This document shows, piece after piece, positions 6,925 through 15,003 of a stretch of DNA of 51,237 bases; the first letter of the stretch is position 1; each line of letters opens with the position of its first letter. The stretch spans positions 1 through 51,237 of the forward strand of contig CAIFEQ010000012.1 of NCBI GenBank assembly GCA_903789495.1. Reading direction: 5' to 3'. Origin of the DNA: an uncultured Erysipelotrichaceae bacterium. GTDB lineage: Bacteria > Bacillota_I > Bacilli_A > Erysipelotrichales > Erysipelotrichaceae. A model generated the notes under the pieces. It was not told the DNA's origin and did no database searches. It was given only the letters and a program-made list of their open reading frames with translations. The position numbers and the translations under genes are program-made.

Positions 6925-7881
6925 ATGTTTATTGCTGGTATTGATATCGGCGGCACCATGATCAAGGCCGGTCTGGTCGAGGCGGAAAGCGGCGTGCTCA
7001 CCGTGCGCTGTCAGTTCCCCTTTGATGCCGTCAAGGGCATGTCCGGAACGGCTGCGGATATCCGCATGCATGTCGATGAGATGTGTGTACAGCAGGGGGT
7101 GCAGACGGCAGAGCTGGCCGGCATCGGCATCTCCGTGCCCGGCAGCATCTCGGCGGATGGCAGCATGGTCCTGGATGCCTATAATCTGAACTTTCATAAT
7201 GTGCCGATCCGGGAAGAGATTCAGAAGGCCTTTCCGGAACTGCAGCGGACTGCCATCCTGAACGATGCCAATGCGGCTGCCATGGCAGAGCTGAACAACG
7301 GGGTCTTCACCGGCTGTCAGACCGCCATCATGCTGACGCTGGGCACCGGCATCGGCGGCGGGATCATCCTGAACGGCAAACTGTTCAACGGCGGCAACGG
7401 TTCGGGGACGGAGCCGGGGCATGTGATTCTGAACTATGACGGCGAACTGTGCACCTGCGGCAACCGCGGCTGTGTGGAGACGCTGTGTGCTTCGGGCTGG
7501 CTGATCAGGCAGGGACAGAATGTCTGCCGGACCGTACCGGACAGCCTGATCTCCCGCAAGGCCGGGGGCAGTCCGAGTCAGATGAATGCCAAGATCGTCA
7601 TCGATGCGGCCAAGGAAGGCGATGCGGAAGCCCTGAAGATCTTCCATGCCTATCTGGATCAGCTGTCTTCCGCAATTGCTTCGTACATTGCCATCCTGGA
7701 TCCCGAAGTGATCGGCATCGGCGGCGGCGTGGCCAATGCCGGGGATTTCCTGTTCCAGCCCCTGCGGGCTCTGGTAGCCCAGAAGAACTTCTTCCGGCGG
7801 GAATATCCGATTCTGCATGCCCGCTATGGGAACACGGCCGGCATCATCGGGGCGGCCGAGATGATCCGGCAGGCAATTTAA
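6925..7881 (+). CDS. ROK-family sugar kinase, probably glucokinase
   Basis: A 318-residue ROK protein that likely phosphorylates glucose to glucose 6-phosphate in the cytoplasm. The ATP-binding DIGGTMIKAG motif is at residues 7-16, the catalytic region ILNDANAAAMAE follows, then LGTGIGGGII, and the ROK zinc signature EPGHVILNYDGELCTCGNRGCVETLCS-like stretch with CxCGxxGC. All the usual elements are intact and the length is normal. Glucokinase is the best guess; fructokinase or another hexose specificity cannot be excluded. GGGGTGA lies upstream of the ATG. The following ybhN-like gene seems to have its own promoter at the 3' edge of this gene. Confidence 0.85.
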   Translation: MFIAGIDIGGTMIKAGLVEAESGVLTVRCQFPFDAVKGMSGTAADIRMHVDEMCVQQGVQTAELAGIGISVPGSISADGSMVLDAYNLNFHNVPIREEIQKAFPELQRTAILNDANAAAMAELNNGVFTGCQTAIMLTLGTGIGGGIILNGKLFNGGNGSGTEPGHVILNYDGELCTCGNRGCVETLCASGWLIRQGQNVCRTVPDSLISRKAGGSPSQMNAKIVIDAAKEGDAEALKIFHAYLDQLSSAIASYIAILDPEVIGIGGGVANAGDFLFQPLRALVAQKNFFRREYPILHARYGNTAGIIGAAEMIRQAI

Positions 7882-7892
7882 CGGCAGGCGTG

Positions 7893-7898
7893 TATAAT
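7893..7898 (+). promoter_or_regulatory. -10 box (TATAAT) at leaderless distance from ybhN-like gene
   Basis: TATAAT ends 8 nt before the ATG at 7907; predicted leader about 2 nt, with no Shine-Dalgarno. It lies 11 nt past the kinase stop codon. Confidence 0.6.
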
Positions 7899-7906
7899 AC
7901 CGCTGT

Positions 7907-8971
7907 ATGCAGGGCGGCAAAAAGAAAAGCTGGTATGTCCTCAATATCCTGCTGATCCTGGGTCTTTCCGGACTGCTGTTATGGATCTCTGTCAAAGATG
8001 ACCGGCAGGCCATCGTTTCTGCACTGCGCAGTGCAGAGCCGGGCTGGCTGGTTTTTCTGTGCCTGACGACCTTTGCGGTGCGCTGGCTGGTCGGCTACTG
8101 CCTGACGGTCTATACCCGGCTGACCAAGCCGGATTACCGGCAGAAACAGGGCCTGATCAATTCCCTGACCGGCTGTCTGTTCAACTACATCACCCCCGGG
8201 GCCTCGGGCGGTCAGTTCTATCAGGTCTATGTCTTCAAACACCAGGGAGTGGATTATCCCACGGCGGCCGGCGTGCTCTGGATGGATTTCATCGTTTATC
8301 AGAGCGTTGTGGTGGGCGTCTCCCTGGTCCTGCTGCTCCTGCGCTTTCATCATTTCTTTACGGTCTATTCCCAGTTCTTCTCGCTGGTGCTTTTCGGCTT
8401 TGCGGTCAATGTGCTGGTGATCTTCCTGCTCTGGGCCATGGTACATGTGCCCCGCTGCTATCACTGGATCACCCATACAGGGATGAAGATCTGCCTCCGG
8501 CTGCATATCGTGAAGGACCGTGACAAGGCCGAGGACCGGCTGCAGAAAGCCCTGCGCAGTTTTGAAAAGGAAACCAAAACGCTTTCCGGCAATAAACAGA
8601 TCCTGCCGGGAGTCATTCTGGCCAATGTCGTACGGCTGCTGCTGTACTATGCCACGCCGTACTTCTGCGCCCTGGCCCTGCACATCCCGGTGGACAAGAG
8701 TATGCTGGTGGATATTCTGGCCCTGTCTTCCTTTGTGGCCATGATCAACGCCTTCCTGCCCATGCCGGGCTCCAGCGGCGGTACGGAAGCGGTGTTCCTG
8801 CTCATGTTCCGGACGCTGTTCACCAGTTCCCAGACCTCCGGCATCATGATTCTATGGCGCTTGACGACCTATTTCTTTTCCATTCTCATCGGGGTGGCCG
8901 GTTTTCTCTATGAACGGACCCAGCCGGATCTTTCCCGGGAGGAAAGGAAGCCATCTGAGACGGACGAATAG
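7907..8971 (+). CDS. YbhN/MprF-like polytopic membrane protein (lysylphosphatidylglycerol synthase TM family)
   Basis: A 354-residue protein with about eight hydrophobic segments of the family represented by YbhN and the flippase half of MprF (PF03706-like). Two family motifs are clear: LFNYITPGASGGQFYQVY at about 86-103 and FLPMPGSSGGTEAVF at about 283-297. Members are thought to move lipids or glycolipids across the membrane; no lysyl-transferase domain is present, so an aminoacyl-lipid synthase role is not supported. The C-terminus is hydrophilic. The ATG sits 8 nt after a TATAAT and has no ribosome site. The lipid substrate is unknown. Confidence 0.82.
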   Translation: MQGGKKKSWYVLNILLILGLSGLLLWISVKDDRQAIVSALRSAEPGWLVFLCLTTFAVRWLVGYCLTVYTRLTKPDYRQKQGLINSLTGCLFNYITPGASGGQFYQVYVFKHQGVDYPTAAGVLWMDFIVYQSVVVGVSLVLLLLRFHHFFTVYSQFFSLVLFGFAVNVLVIFLLWAMVHVPRCYHWITHTGMKICLRLHIVKDRDKAEDRLQKALRSFEKETKTLSGNKQILPGVILANVVRLLLYYATPYFCALALHIPVDKSMLVDILALSSFVAMINAFLPMPGSSGGTEAVFLLMFRTLFTSSQTSGIMILWRLTTYFFSILIGVAGFLYERTQPDLSREERKPSETDE

Positions 8972-8996
8972 AGAGGACAGAGCCTTGCAAAAGGCG

Positions 8997-9002
8997 TAAA
9001 AT
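8997..9002 (+). promoter_or_regulatory. -10 box (TAAAAT) close to recX start
   Basis: TAAAAT ends 12 nt before the ATG at 9015, predicting a leader of about 5-6 nt without Shine-Dalgarno. Weaker than the other members of this class because the distance is longer and no -35 or TG extension is seen. Confidence 0.4.
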
Positions 9003-9014
9003 ATCACTCGTACC

Positions 9015-9890
9015 ATGCCTGGCAGAAAAACAGCAGAACAGAATCTGGAACAGACCTGGCAGCTGGCCCTGGTGCTGGATGCGCAGGTCAGGGATGACCT
9101 GGTGCATCTGCATCTGCGTCTGCCGGATCAGACCGAGAAGACCCTGCAGATCGGCATGGATGCCTTCTATCAGCAGGGCATCCGGGTCGGCCGTACGCTG
9201 ACGCCGGAACAGGTGCAGGCCCTGGAAGCGGGGCAGAAAAAGGAACAGGCCTATGCCCGCTGCCTGAAGAAGCTGGCGGTCCGGGACCGGTCTGTCAGTG
9301 AGATGCGTCTCTGGCTGCATCAGAACACCGAGTGCACGTCAGCCCAGATTGAAAGCCTGCTCGGGCGTCTGCAGCAGAAGGGCTACCTGGATGATGCCCG
9401 CTATGTGCGGGAAGAAAGCCAGCGTCTGCAGGCCCAGCTGCTGGGACCGGAACGCATTGCCCGTCAGCTGCGTAACTGCGGCATCGCGGAAGACCTGATC
9501 CAGCAGGCCCTGCAGGCCTATACCGAGGCCGATCAGCAGGAAGCCGCCCTGGCCTATGGTCAGAAGATCCTGCGGTCCCGGCAGGCCAGCAGTCAGAAGA
9601 AAAAGCAGCAGGTGCTGCAGAGCCGTCTGCAGCAGCGCGGCTTCAGCCGTGATCTGGCCATTCAGGCAGCTGGGCAGCTGTACGGCGACAAGGAAGAGAC
9701 GGAGCAGCTGGCCAGCCTGCAGGCATGTGCAGGCAAAGCCAGGAAGCGCTATGCCCGGAAGAAACAAGGCCGGCAGCTGAAAGAAGCGGTGCTGCGGTAC
9801 TGCCTTATGCAGGGATATGAATACGAAGAAATCAGCCATGTGCTGAGCGGAATGGAGTGGAACGATGACGAAGATCAAGGATTTTCATGA
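9015..9890 (+). CDS. recX: Regulatory protein RecX
   Basis: RecX binds RecA filaments and limits recombination. The 291-residue product has three-helix repeats typical of the family: AYARCLKKLAVRDRSVSEMRLWL, then LGRLQQKGYLDDARYVREES, and a third repeat around LQSRLQQRGFSRDLAIQA. It is longer than proteobacterial RecX and close to the usual Firmicutes length, with an N-terminal domain of about 75 residues. No ribosome site precedes the ATG. The downstream yhaM start lies 26 nt inside this gene, implying translational coupling. Confidence 0.88.
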   Translation: MPGRKTAEQNLEQTWQLALVLDAQVRDDLVHLHLRLPDQTEKTLQIGMDAFYQQGIRVGRTLTPEQVQALEAGQKKEQAYARCLKKLAVRDRSVSEMRLWLHQNTECTSAQIESLLGRLQQKGYLDDARYVREESQRLQAQLLGPERIARQLRNCGIAEDLIQQALQAYTEADQQEAALAYGQKILRSRQASSQKKKQQVLQSRLQQRGFSRDLAIQAAGQLYGDKEETEQLASLQACAGKARKRYARKKQGRQLKEAVLRYCLMQGYEYEEISHVLSGMEWNDDEDQGFS

Positions 9891-10821
9891 GAAGGACCGG
9901 CTGGTGCAGAACCTGATGATCAAGACCTGCACCAAGGGCAGCACGCCCAAAGGCGCACCTTACCTGAGCATGGTGCTGCAGGACAATACCGGTACCGTGG
10001 AAGCCAAGCTCTGGGATGCCAGACCGGAAGATGAAGCCAATGCCGTACCCGGTACGGTGTGCCGCTTCAGCTTCGAGGTTCAGCAGTACAACCATGCCCC
10101 GCAGCTGCGGATCAACCAGCTGACGCCGGTGGATCAGAGCACGCTGGATCTTTCCGAATACATTCTGACCTCCAGCATCGATGAGGCCTCGGCCAAGAAG
10201 CAGATGCGGAAGTGGCTGGATTCCATTCAGAATCCGGTCTACCGGCAGCTGGTCAGCGGCATGTTTGCCCGGGTCGGCGAAGCCTTCTTTCAGTATCCGG
10301 CCGCCTCACGGATTCATCATGGCTATCTGGGCGGTCTGGCCGAGCATACCCTGGGCATGGCCAGCCTGGCTCAGGATGTGGCGGAACTGTATCCCCAGCT
10401 GGACCGGGATCTGCTCATCTCCGGCGTACTGATTCACGACATGGGCAAGATCGCGGAACTGGGCGGGCTGATTTCCGGCGAATACAGCACGGAAGGCAAG
10501 CTGACCGGGCACATCTCCATCTGCCATGGCTGGCTGATGGAAGTCGCTCAGGACAAAGGCCTGGCGGACCGGGAGGAAACCCTGCTGCTGAGGCACATGG
10601 TGCTGAGTCATCACGGCCACCTGGAATTCGGGTCGCCGGTGCTGCCGGAGATTCCGGAAGCGGAGGCACTGAGCCTGATTGACAACATGGATGCCCGCAT
10701 GAATACACTGCGTTCGGCCCTGGATGCCATCGAACCGGGTACCTGGACCCAGCGGCTGTTTGCCCTGGAAAACCGGCAGTTCTATAAAGCGAAAAACAAG
10801 AAGGGGAGCGGAAACGCATGA
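9865..10821 (+). CDS. yhaM: 3'-5' exoribonuclease YhaM
   Basis: A 318-residue protein with an N-terminal OB-fold (about residues 10-90, TPKGAPYLSMVLQDNTGTVEAKLWD) and an HD hydrolase domain: HHGYLGGLAEHTLG near 152-165, LIHDMGKI near 189-196, and LSHHGHLEFGSP further on. This is the standard YhaM layout; the enzyme degrades RNA 3'-5' in the cytoplasm with metal ions. The ATG at 9865 lies in the 3' end of recX, and the gene ends in an ATGA overlap with murT, so recX-yhaM-murT-gatD appear to be one transcription unit. Confidence 0.9.
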   Translation: MTKIKDFHEKDRLVQNLMIKTCTKGSTPKGAPYLSMVLQDNTGTVEAKLWDARPEDEANAVPGTVCRFSFEVQQYNHAPQLRINQLTPVDQSTLDLSEYILTSSIDEASAKKQMRKWLDSIQNPVYRQLVSGMFARVGEAFFQYPAASRIHHGYLGGLAEHTLGMASLAQDVAELYPQLDRDLLISGVLIHDMGKIAELGGLISGEYSTEGKLTGHISICHGWLMEVAQDKGLADREETLLLRHMVLSHHGHLEFGSPVLPEIPEAEALSLIDNMDARMNTLRSALDAIEPGTWTQRLFALENRQFYKAKNKKGSGNA

Positions 10822-12140
10822 GCAGCTTTGCCTTATTCTGTGCCAAGACGGCCAGTGCCATGCTGAAGCACACCGGCCGGGGCGGATCCTTTCCCGGGGC
10901 GGTGGCGCTGAAACTGGACAAGGATTTTCTGAGCCGCTTTCAGATGCCTTCCCAGGTGATCCTGGTCACCGGTACCAACGGCAAGACGACGACCAGCAAC
11001 CTGATGGCCCAGTCACTGGCGGCCTGCGGTCTGCAGGTCATCAACAACCATCGGGGCGATAATCTGAATGTCGGCATTGCCACGCTGCTGGCCAGCCACG
11101 CCGATGCCCATTTCCGGGTTCAGGCGGACGCCGCGGTCATTGAAGTCGATGAGCTGACCCTGTACCGGCAGTTCGAGCATCTGCATCCCACGGTCCTGGT
11201 CATCACGAATCTCTTCCGGGATCAGCTGGACCGTTCCGGCGAAGTGGAGACGGTCATCCGCAAGCTGATGGAAGTTACGGAGAACTTCAGCGGGGATCTG
11301 ATCCTGAACGGGGATGATCCCAACGTCCTGCGGATTGCCGTCAATGCGAAGAAGGCACGGGTCCATCTGTTCTCGGTCGGTCCCAATGCGGTCAGCAGCC
11401 GGACAACCGATGAGGCCAGCGAGGGCAAGTTCTGTCCGATCTGCCACAGCCGGCTGGTCTATGACTATTACCAGTATTCGCATATCGGCCGCTTTCACTG
11501 CCCGCATGATGATTTCGGCCGGATCCATCCGGAGGTCTATGTGAGCAGCGTGGACTATGAGAAGGGGACCTTCGTCGTGGACGGGCAGGAATATCATTCC
11601 TTCCTGGATGCCATCTACGCGGTCTATAACTGTGCCAGCGTGCTGACCCTGATGAAGGTGCTGAAGCTGCCGCTGAACAGGGCCGATGAGGTCTTCCGGA
11701 ACTACCAGCTGAACGAGGGCCGCAATGAGGTCTTTCAGCTCAGCCAGCCCTGTGTGGTCAATCTGATCAAGAACCCGACCGGGGCCAATGAAACGATGAA
11801 GTTCATTCTGTCCGAACCCGGCCGCAAGAATGTGCTGATCCTGCTGAATGACAACGATCAGGACGGCCGGGATGTATCCTGGATCTGGGATGCGCACTTC
11901 GAACGGCTGAACCAGCCGGAGGTGCAGAAGATCGTCTGCTCGGGTACCAGAGCCTATGACATGGCCCTGCGCCTGAAGTACGAAGGACTGGAAGAGAGGA
12001 TCCTGGTGATGGAGGACCCGGCCGAAGCGGTGCGCTGGCTGGATGAGCAGAATCTGAAGAGCTATGTCATGGCGACCTATACGGCTCTGCATGCCACCCG
12101 GGCACTGCTGCGGAAACAGGAAAAGAGGGATCAGAAATGA
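10818..12140 (+). CDS. murT: Lipid II isoglutaminyl synthase, Mur-ligase subunit MurT
   Basis: MurT and GatD amidate the D-Glu of lipid II to D-isoglutamine in the cytoplasm. The 440-residue protein has the Mur-ligase P-loop TGTNGKTTT (Lys56), the central domain EVDELTLYRQF / TNLFRDQLDRSGE, and the C-terminal DUF1727 part (ILLNDNDQDGRDVSWIWD). A zinc ribbon inserted in the middle has Cys206, Cys209 and Cys228, but the fourth position reads His-Asp (230-231) instead of Cys. It overlaps yhaM by ATGA and gatD by 4 nt, with GGGGAG as ribosome site. Confidence 0.92.
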   Translation: MSSFALFCAKTASAMLKHTGRGGSFPGAVALKLDKDFLSRFQMPSQVILVTGTNGKTTTSNLMAQSLAACGLQVINNHRGDNLNVGIATLLASHADAHFRVQADAAVIEVDELTLYRQFEHLHPTVLVITNLFRDQLDRSGEVETVIRKLMEVTENFSGDLILNGDDPNVLRIAVNAKKARVHLFSVGPNAVSSRTTDEASEGKFCPICHSRLVYDYYQYSHIGRFHCPHDDFGRIHPEVYVSSVDYEKGTFVVDGQEYHSFLDAIYAVYNCASVLTLMKVLKLPLNRADEVFRNYQLNEGRNEVFQLSQPCVVNLIKNPTGANETMKFILSEPGRKNVLILLNDNDQDGRDVSWIWDAHFERLNQPEVQKIVCSGTRAYDMALRLKYEGLEERILVMEDPAEAVRWLDEQNLKSYVMATYTALHATRALLRKQEKRDQK

Positions 12141-12871
12141 ACCTGAAGATACTCTGGATGTACAGCGACATGATGGACCTCTACGGGGACAAGGGAAACG
12201 TTCAGGTGCTGAAGATGCGCTGTCAGCGGCGCGGCATCGACTGCACGGTGGATACGATGACCATGGGCGATACCGTCAGCCTGGAGGATTATGATCTGCT
12301 CTTCATGGGCGGCGGTGCGGACTTTGAGCAGAACCTGCTTTATAAGGATCTGCTGGACCGGCGGGAAGGGCTGCAGAAAGCCCTGGACAGCGGCAGTGCC
12401 TTCTTCCTGGTCTGCGGCAGCTATCAGCTGTTCGGTCAGTATTATCTGGATCAGGATGGCAACAAGGTCGAAGGGCTCGGCCTGTATGATTTCTATACCA
12501 TCGCCTCCACCCGGGACAGGCGCTGCATCGGCAATATCGCGGTACAGGCGCAGATGGACGGCTGCACGTTCAAGGCAGTGGGCTTTGAGAATCACGGCGG
12601 GCAGACTCAGAATGTGGCCACTCCGTTTGCCAAGGTGCTGAAAGGCCATGGCAATACCTATGACGGCGGCTATGAGGGCTTCCTGAACAACCAGGTTCTG
12701 GCTACCTACATGCATGGTTCCCTGCTGCCCAAGAATCCGCTCGTTGCCGACCTGCTGCTGAAGCGGGCGCTGCGCCGGAACTACGGGACTGTGGAACTGG
12801 CGCCGCTGGATGATTCGCTGGAAGATCACGCCCGGAAGATCATGCTGGAACGCATGGGCATCAAGGAATAA
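12137..12871 (+). CDS. gatD: Lipid II isoglutaminyl synthase, glutamine amidotransferase subunit GatD
   Basis: The class I glutamine amidotransferase partner of MurT, releasing ammonia from glutamine for lipid II amidation. In 244 residues it has the nucleophile elbow LVCGSYQLFG (Cys93) and the catalytic His193 in YMHGSLLPKNP, plus FENHGG, as in CobB/CobQ-like enzymes. GAGGGAT lies before the ATG and the start overlaps the murT stop. It closes the recX-yhaM-murT-gatD operon before a strong bidirectional terminator. Confidence 0.92.
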   Translation: MNLKILWMYSDMMDLYGDKGNVQVLKMRCQRRGIDCTVDTMTMGDTVSLEDYDLLFMGGGADFEQNLLYKDLLDRREGLQKALDSGSAFFLVCGSYQLFGQYYLDQDGNKVEGLGLYDFYTIASTRDRRCIGNIAVQAQMDGCTFKAVGFENHGGQTQNVATPFAKVLKGHGNTYDGGYEGFLNNQVLATYMHGSLLPKNPLVADLLLKRALRRNYGTVELAPLDDSLEDHARKIMLERMGIKE

Positions 12872-12883
12872 AGAGAAATACGG

Positions 12884-12906
12884 AAAAGCCGGTCAGCCGG
12901 CTTTTT
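12884..12906. terminator. Bidirectional terminator between gatD and cls
   Basis: AAAAGCCGG / CCGGCTTTT stem with a TCAG loop; A-run and T-run on either side serve both convergent genes. Confidence 0.88.
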
Positions 12907-12908
12907 GC

Positions 12909-14411
12909 TTACATCAGGGGTGCCAGGCTGCGCAGGAAGGCATCCAGGATCCTGCGGGGCAGACCGGGATGCCAGTTCTCCGGAGTCAGTTCCCGGCAGC
13001 TGTTCTGCACGCTGAGAAAGTCTTCCGCAATGGCGCTGACGGCCGAGGAATCGTGCAGCCAGACGCCGTTTTCAAAGTGCAGGAAGAAACTGCGGTAATC
13101 CAGATTGAAGGAACCGGTGACGGCGGTATGGCTGTCACAGAGGAAGACCTTGGAATGCACATAGCCGGGCAGGTATTCAAAGATCCGCACTCCCGCCTGC
13201 AGCAGCCGGGTGTAGTAGGAGCGGGTGATTTCTTCCACGATGTGCTGGTCGGTGATGGAGGGCAGGACCAGGCGGACATCGATGCCGCGCTGGGTGGCCA
13301 GAATCAGGGTGTTGAGCACCTGCTGATCCAGGCAGAGATAGGGGGTGAAGATCCAGACTCTCTGCCGGGCATCCATCAGCAGCTGCAGGAACAGATTTTC
13401 CCCGATCGCTTCGTCGTTGAACGGGTCATCCGCAAAGGCACAGATCCAGCCGTCCTGTCTGACGGGCCGGGAGGGACGCCTGTAGCGGCAGAAGTCTTCC
13501 TCAGTGCCGCTGATACCATTCCAGCTGGACAGGAACAGCACAGTATCCGTCCAGACCGCCGGACCGCGGAAGCGGAAGAGATTGTCCTTCCACCAGCCGC
13601 GGCGTTCGATGATGTTGAAATATTCATCCGCCAGGTTGATCCCGCCGGACCAGGCGATCTGCCCGTCGATGACGATGATCTTGCGGTGATCCCGGTTGTT
13701 GTTTACCGCTTCGATGATCGGATGAATGCGGTTGAAGGCCCGGGCTTCAATCCCGTATTTCTTCATGGCACGGGCGAAGTCGCCGGGGTAATGAAAGGCA
13801 TTGCCGAAATCATCGTAGATGATCCGCACCTCCACGCCTTCCTGTACCTTCTTCTGCAGGATGGGCAGAATCTGATCCCAGATCGTTCCCGGACTGATGA
13901 TGAAGTATTCCAGAAAGATGAATTCCCGGGCCTGCTGCAGATCGTTCAGCAGCTGCGGCAGGCCGTCGGCTGCCATGCCGTAATAGGAAAAATCCTGACA
14001 GGGCTGAATCGGATAGCCGGCATGTTTCTGCAGGTACACCGCTTCGGCATTGTCTGCCAGTGCCTCCGGAAAGTCAGCCTGCAGCCAGGTGCCGCGGTTT
14101 CTGGCCTGGGCAATCTGCCGGCTGGCAAAGCGGCCTTTCCGGGTATTCAGAAAGGCCATCAGAAAAAGAACCACACCGGGAACGGGAATGGCCAGAATCA
14201 GAACCAGCCAGGGCACATCCGCCGACAGCTGCGTGGAATCCTTGAGGATGAGCAGGGCCAGGACGACCGCCGCCAGATGGGCGGCAATGCCGAGCCAGTG
14301 ATAGATCCCCGCCAGGCCGGAAATCACCGTCACGGCCAGCCAGATTTCCAGGACGCCAAGACAGGTCAGCAGAAGCGGCCGTGTGAAATGCAGCGCACTC
14401 TTCTTCGCCAC
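12909..14411 (-). CDS. cls: Cardiolipin synthase
   Basis: A 500-residue phospholipase D-superfamily membrane enzyme that condenses two phosphatidylglycerols into cardiolipin. Two to three hydrophobic segments occupy the first 90 residues. Both HKD motifs are intact: HRKIIVID (with SGGINLADEY) in the first half and HSKVFLCD (with TGSFNLDYRS) in the second. The start is GTG at 14411 with AGAGGTG upstream. It is transcribed alone; the HIT gene upstream ends in its own terminator. No clear promoter was found in the 105 bp upstream. Confidence 0.92.
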   Translation of the reverse strand: MAKKSALHFTRPLLLTCLGVLEIWLAVTVISGLAGIYHWLGIAAHLAAVVLALLILKDSTQLSADVPWLVLILAIPVPGVVLFLMAFLNTRKGRFASRQIAQARNRGTWLQADFPEALADNAEAVYLQKHAGYPIQPCQDFSYYGMAADGLPQLLNDLQQAREFIFLEYFIISPGTIWDQILPILQKKVQEGVEVRIIYDDFGNAFHYPGDFARAMKKYGIEARAFNRIHPIIEAVNNNRDHRKIIVIDGQIAWSGGINLADEYFNIIERRGWWKDNLFRFRGPAVWTDTVLFLSSWNGISGTEEDFCRYRRPSRPVRQDGWICAFADDPFNDEAIGENLFLQLLMDARQRVWIFTPYLCLDQQVLNTLILATQRGIDVRLVLPSITDQHIVEEITRSYYTRLLQAGVRIFEYLPGYVHSKVFLCDSHTAVTGSFNLDYRSFFLHFENGVWLHDSSAVSAIAEDFLSVQNSCRELTPENWHPGLPRRILDAFLRSLAPLM

Positions 14412-14481
14412 GGAACACCTCTGCCTTTACGATAATCATCCTTTCCGCCGGGCTCTAATGACAATCTCGGCATTTTGCATA

Positions 14482-14503
14482 GAAAAAGCGCCCGCAGGCG
14501 CCC
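14482..14503 (-). terminator. Terminator of the HIT gene
   Basis: On the minus strand a GCGCC / GGCGC stem is followed by TTTTT. Confidence 0.7.
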
Positions 14504-14516
14504 GGATGACGGATGC

Positions 14517-14912
14517 TCAGCCCTTGATGGTCTTGAGGACGGCGTCCAGATCCTTTTCTCCCTCGGCGGGATGGAACTGAATGGTCACGTCATCCTCCGT
14601 ATAGCGGGGCAGGATATGGACATGCAGGTGCTGGACACTCTGCCCGGCAACCTCACCGGTATTGATCAGCAGGTTGCAGCCCTTGGCACCGGTTTTTTCG
14701 ACGATCTGCTTCGCCAGCTTCTGTGCCACCTTGCAGACGTCCGCAAAGGTATCCGGATCACACTCCAGGACATTTGCGTAATGCTTCTTGGGCATGACCA
14801 GTGTATGACCATAGGTTGCCTGAGAGAGGTCCAGAATGGCCAGGACCTTGTCATCCTCATAGACAACCTTGGACGGGATCTTATGATCGATGATATCGCA
14901 GAATACGCACAT
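14517..14912 (-). CDS. HIT-family nucleotide hydrolase (Hit-like)
   Basis: A 131-residue histidine-triad protein, the family that hydrolyses AMP-linked or dinucleoside substrates. CVFCDIID at residues 2-9 supplies zinc cysteines, DLSQATYGHTLVMPKKH and the catalytic triad VQHLHVHILPR follow. The ATG at 14912 with AGGAGG upstream is right; the open frame extends much further but that part is the antisense of the Ala-rich tail of the neighbouring gene. Its promoter TATAAT (14935-14940) and terminator make it monocistronic. Confidence 0.92.
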   Translation of the reverse strand: MCVFCDIIDHKIPSKVVYEDDKVLAILDLSQATYGHTLVMPKKHYANVLECDPDTFADVCKVAQKLAKQIVEKTGAKGCNLLINTGEVAGQSVQHLHVHILPRYTEDDVTIQFHPAEGEKDLDAVLKTIKG

Positions 14913-14934
14913 ATGAATGAGCCTCCTTGTTCCT

Positions 14935-14940
14935 ATTATA
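14935..14940 (-). promoter_or_regulatory. -10 box (TATAAT) of the HIT gene
   Basis: Perfect TATAAT on the minus strand, 22 nt before the ATG, with AGGAGG in between; the -35 is weak. Confidence 0.6.
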
Positions 14941-14964
14941 AAAAATATGCGCGGGAAGGGGAAA

Positions 14965-14990
14965 CGAAAAGCAGGTCCGAGGACCTGCTT
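14965..14990 (-). terminator. Terminator of the foldase operon
   Basis: Minus-strand stem AAGCAGGTC / GACCTGCTT with a 4-nt loop and a short T-run, 14 nt after the foldase stop codon. Confidence 0.75.
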
Positions 14991-15003
14991 ACCAGTCAGG
15001 AAT

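Noticed and set aside
12810-14435. 541-codon open frame on the plus strand
   Set aside because: Antisense shadow of cardiolipin synthase, whose two HKD motifs are clear.
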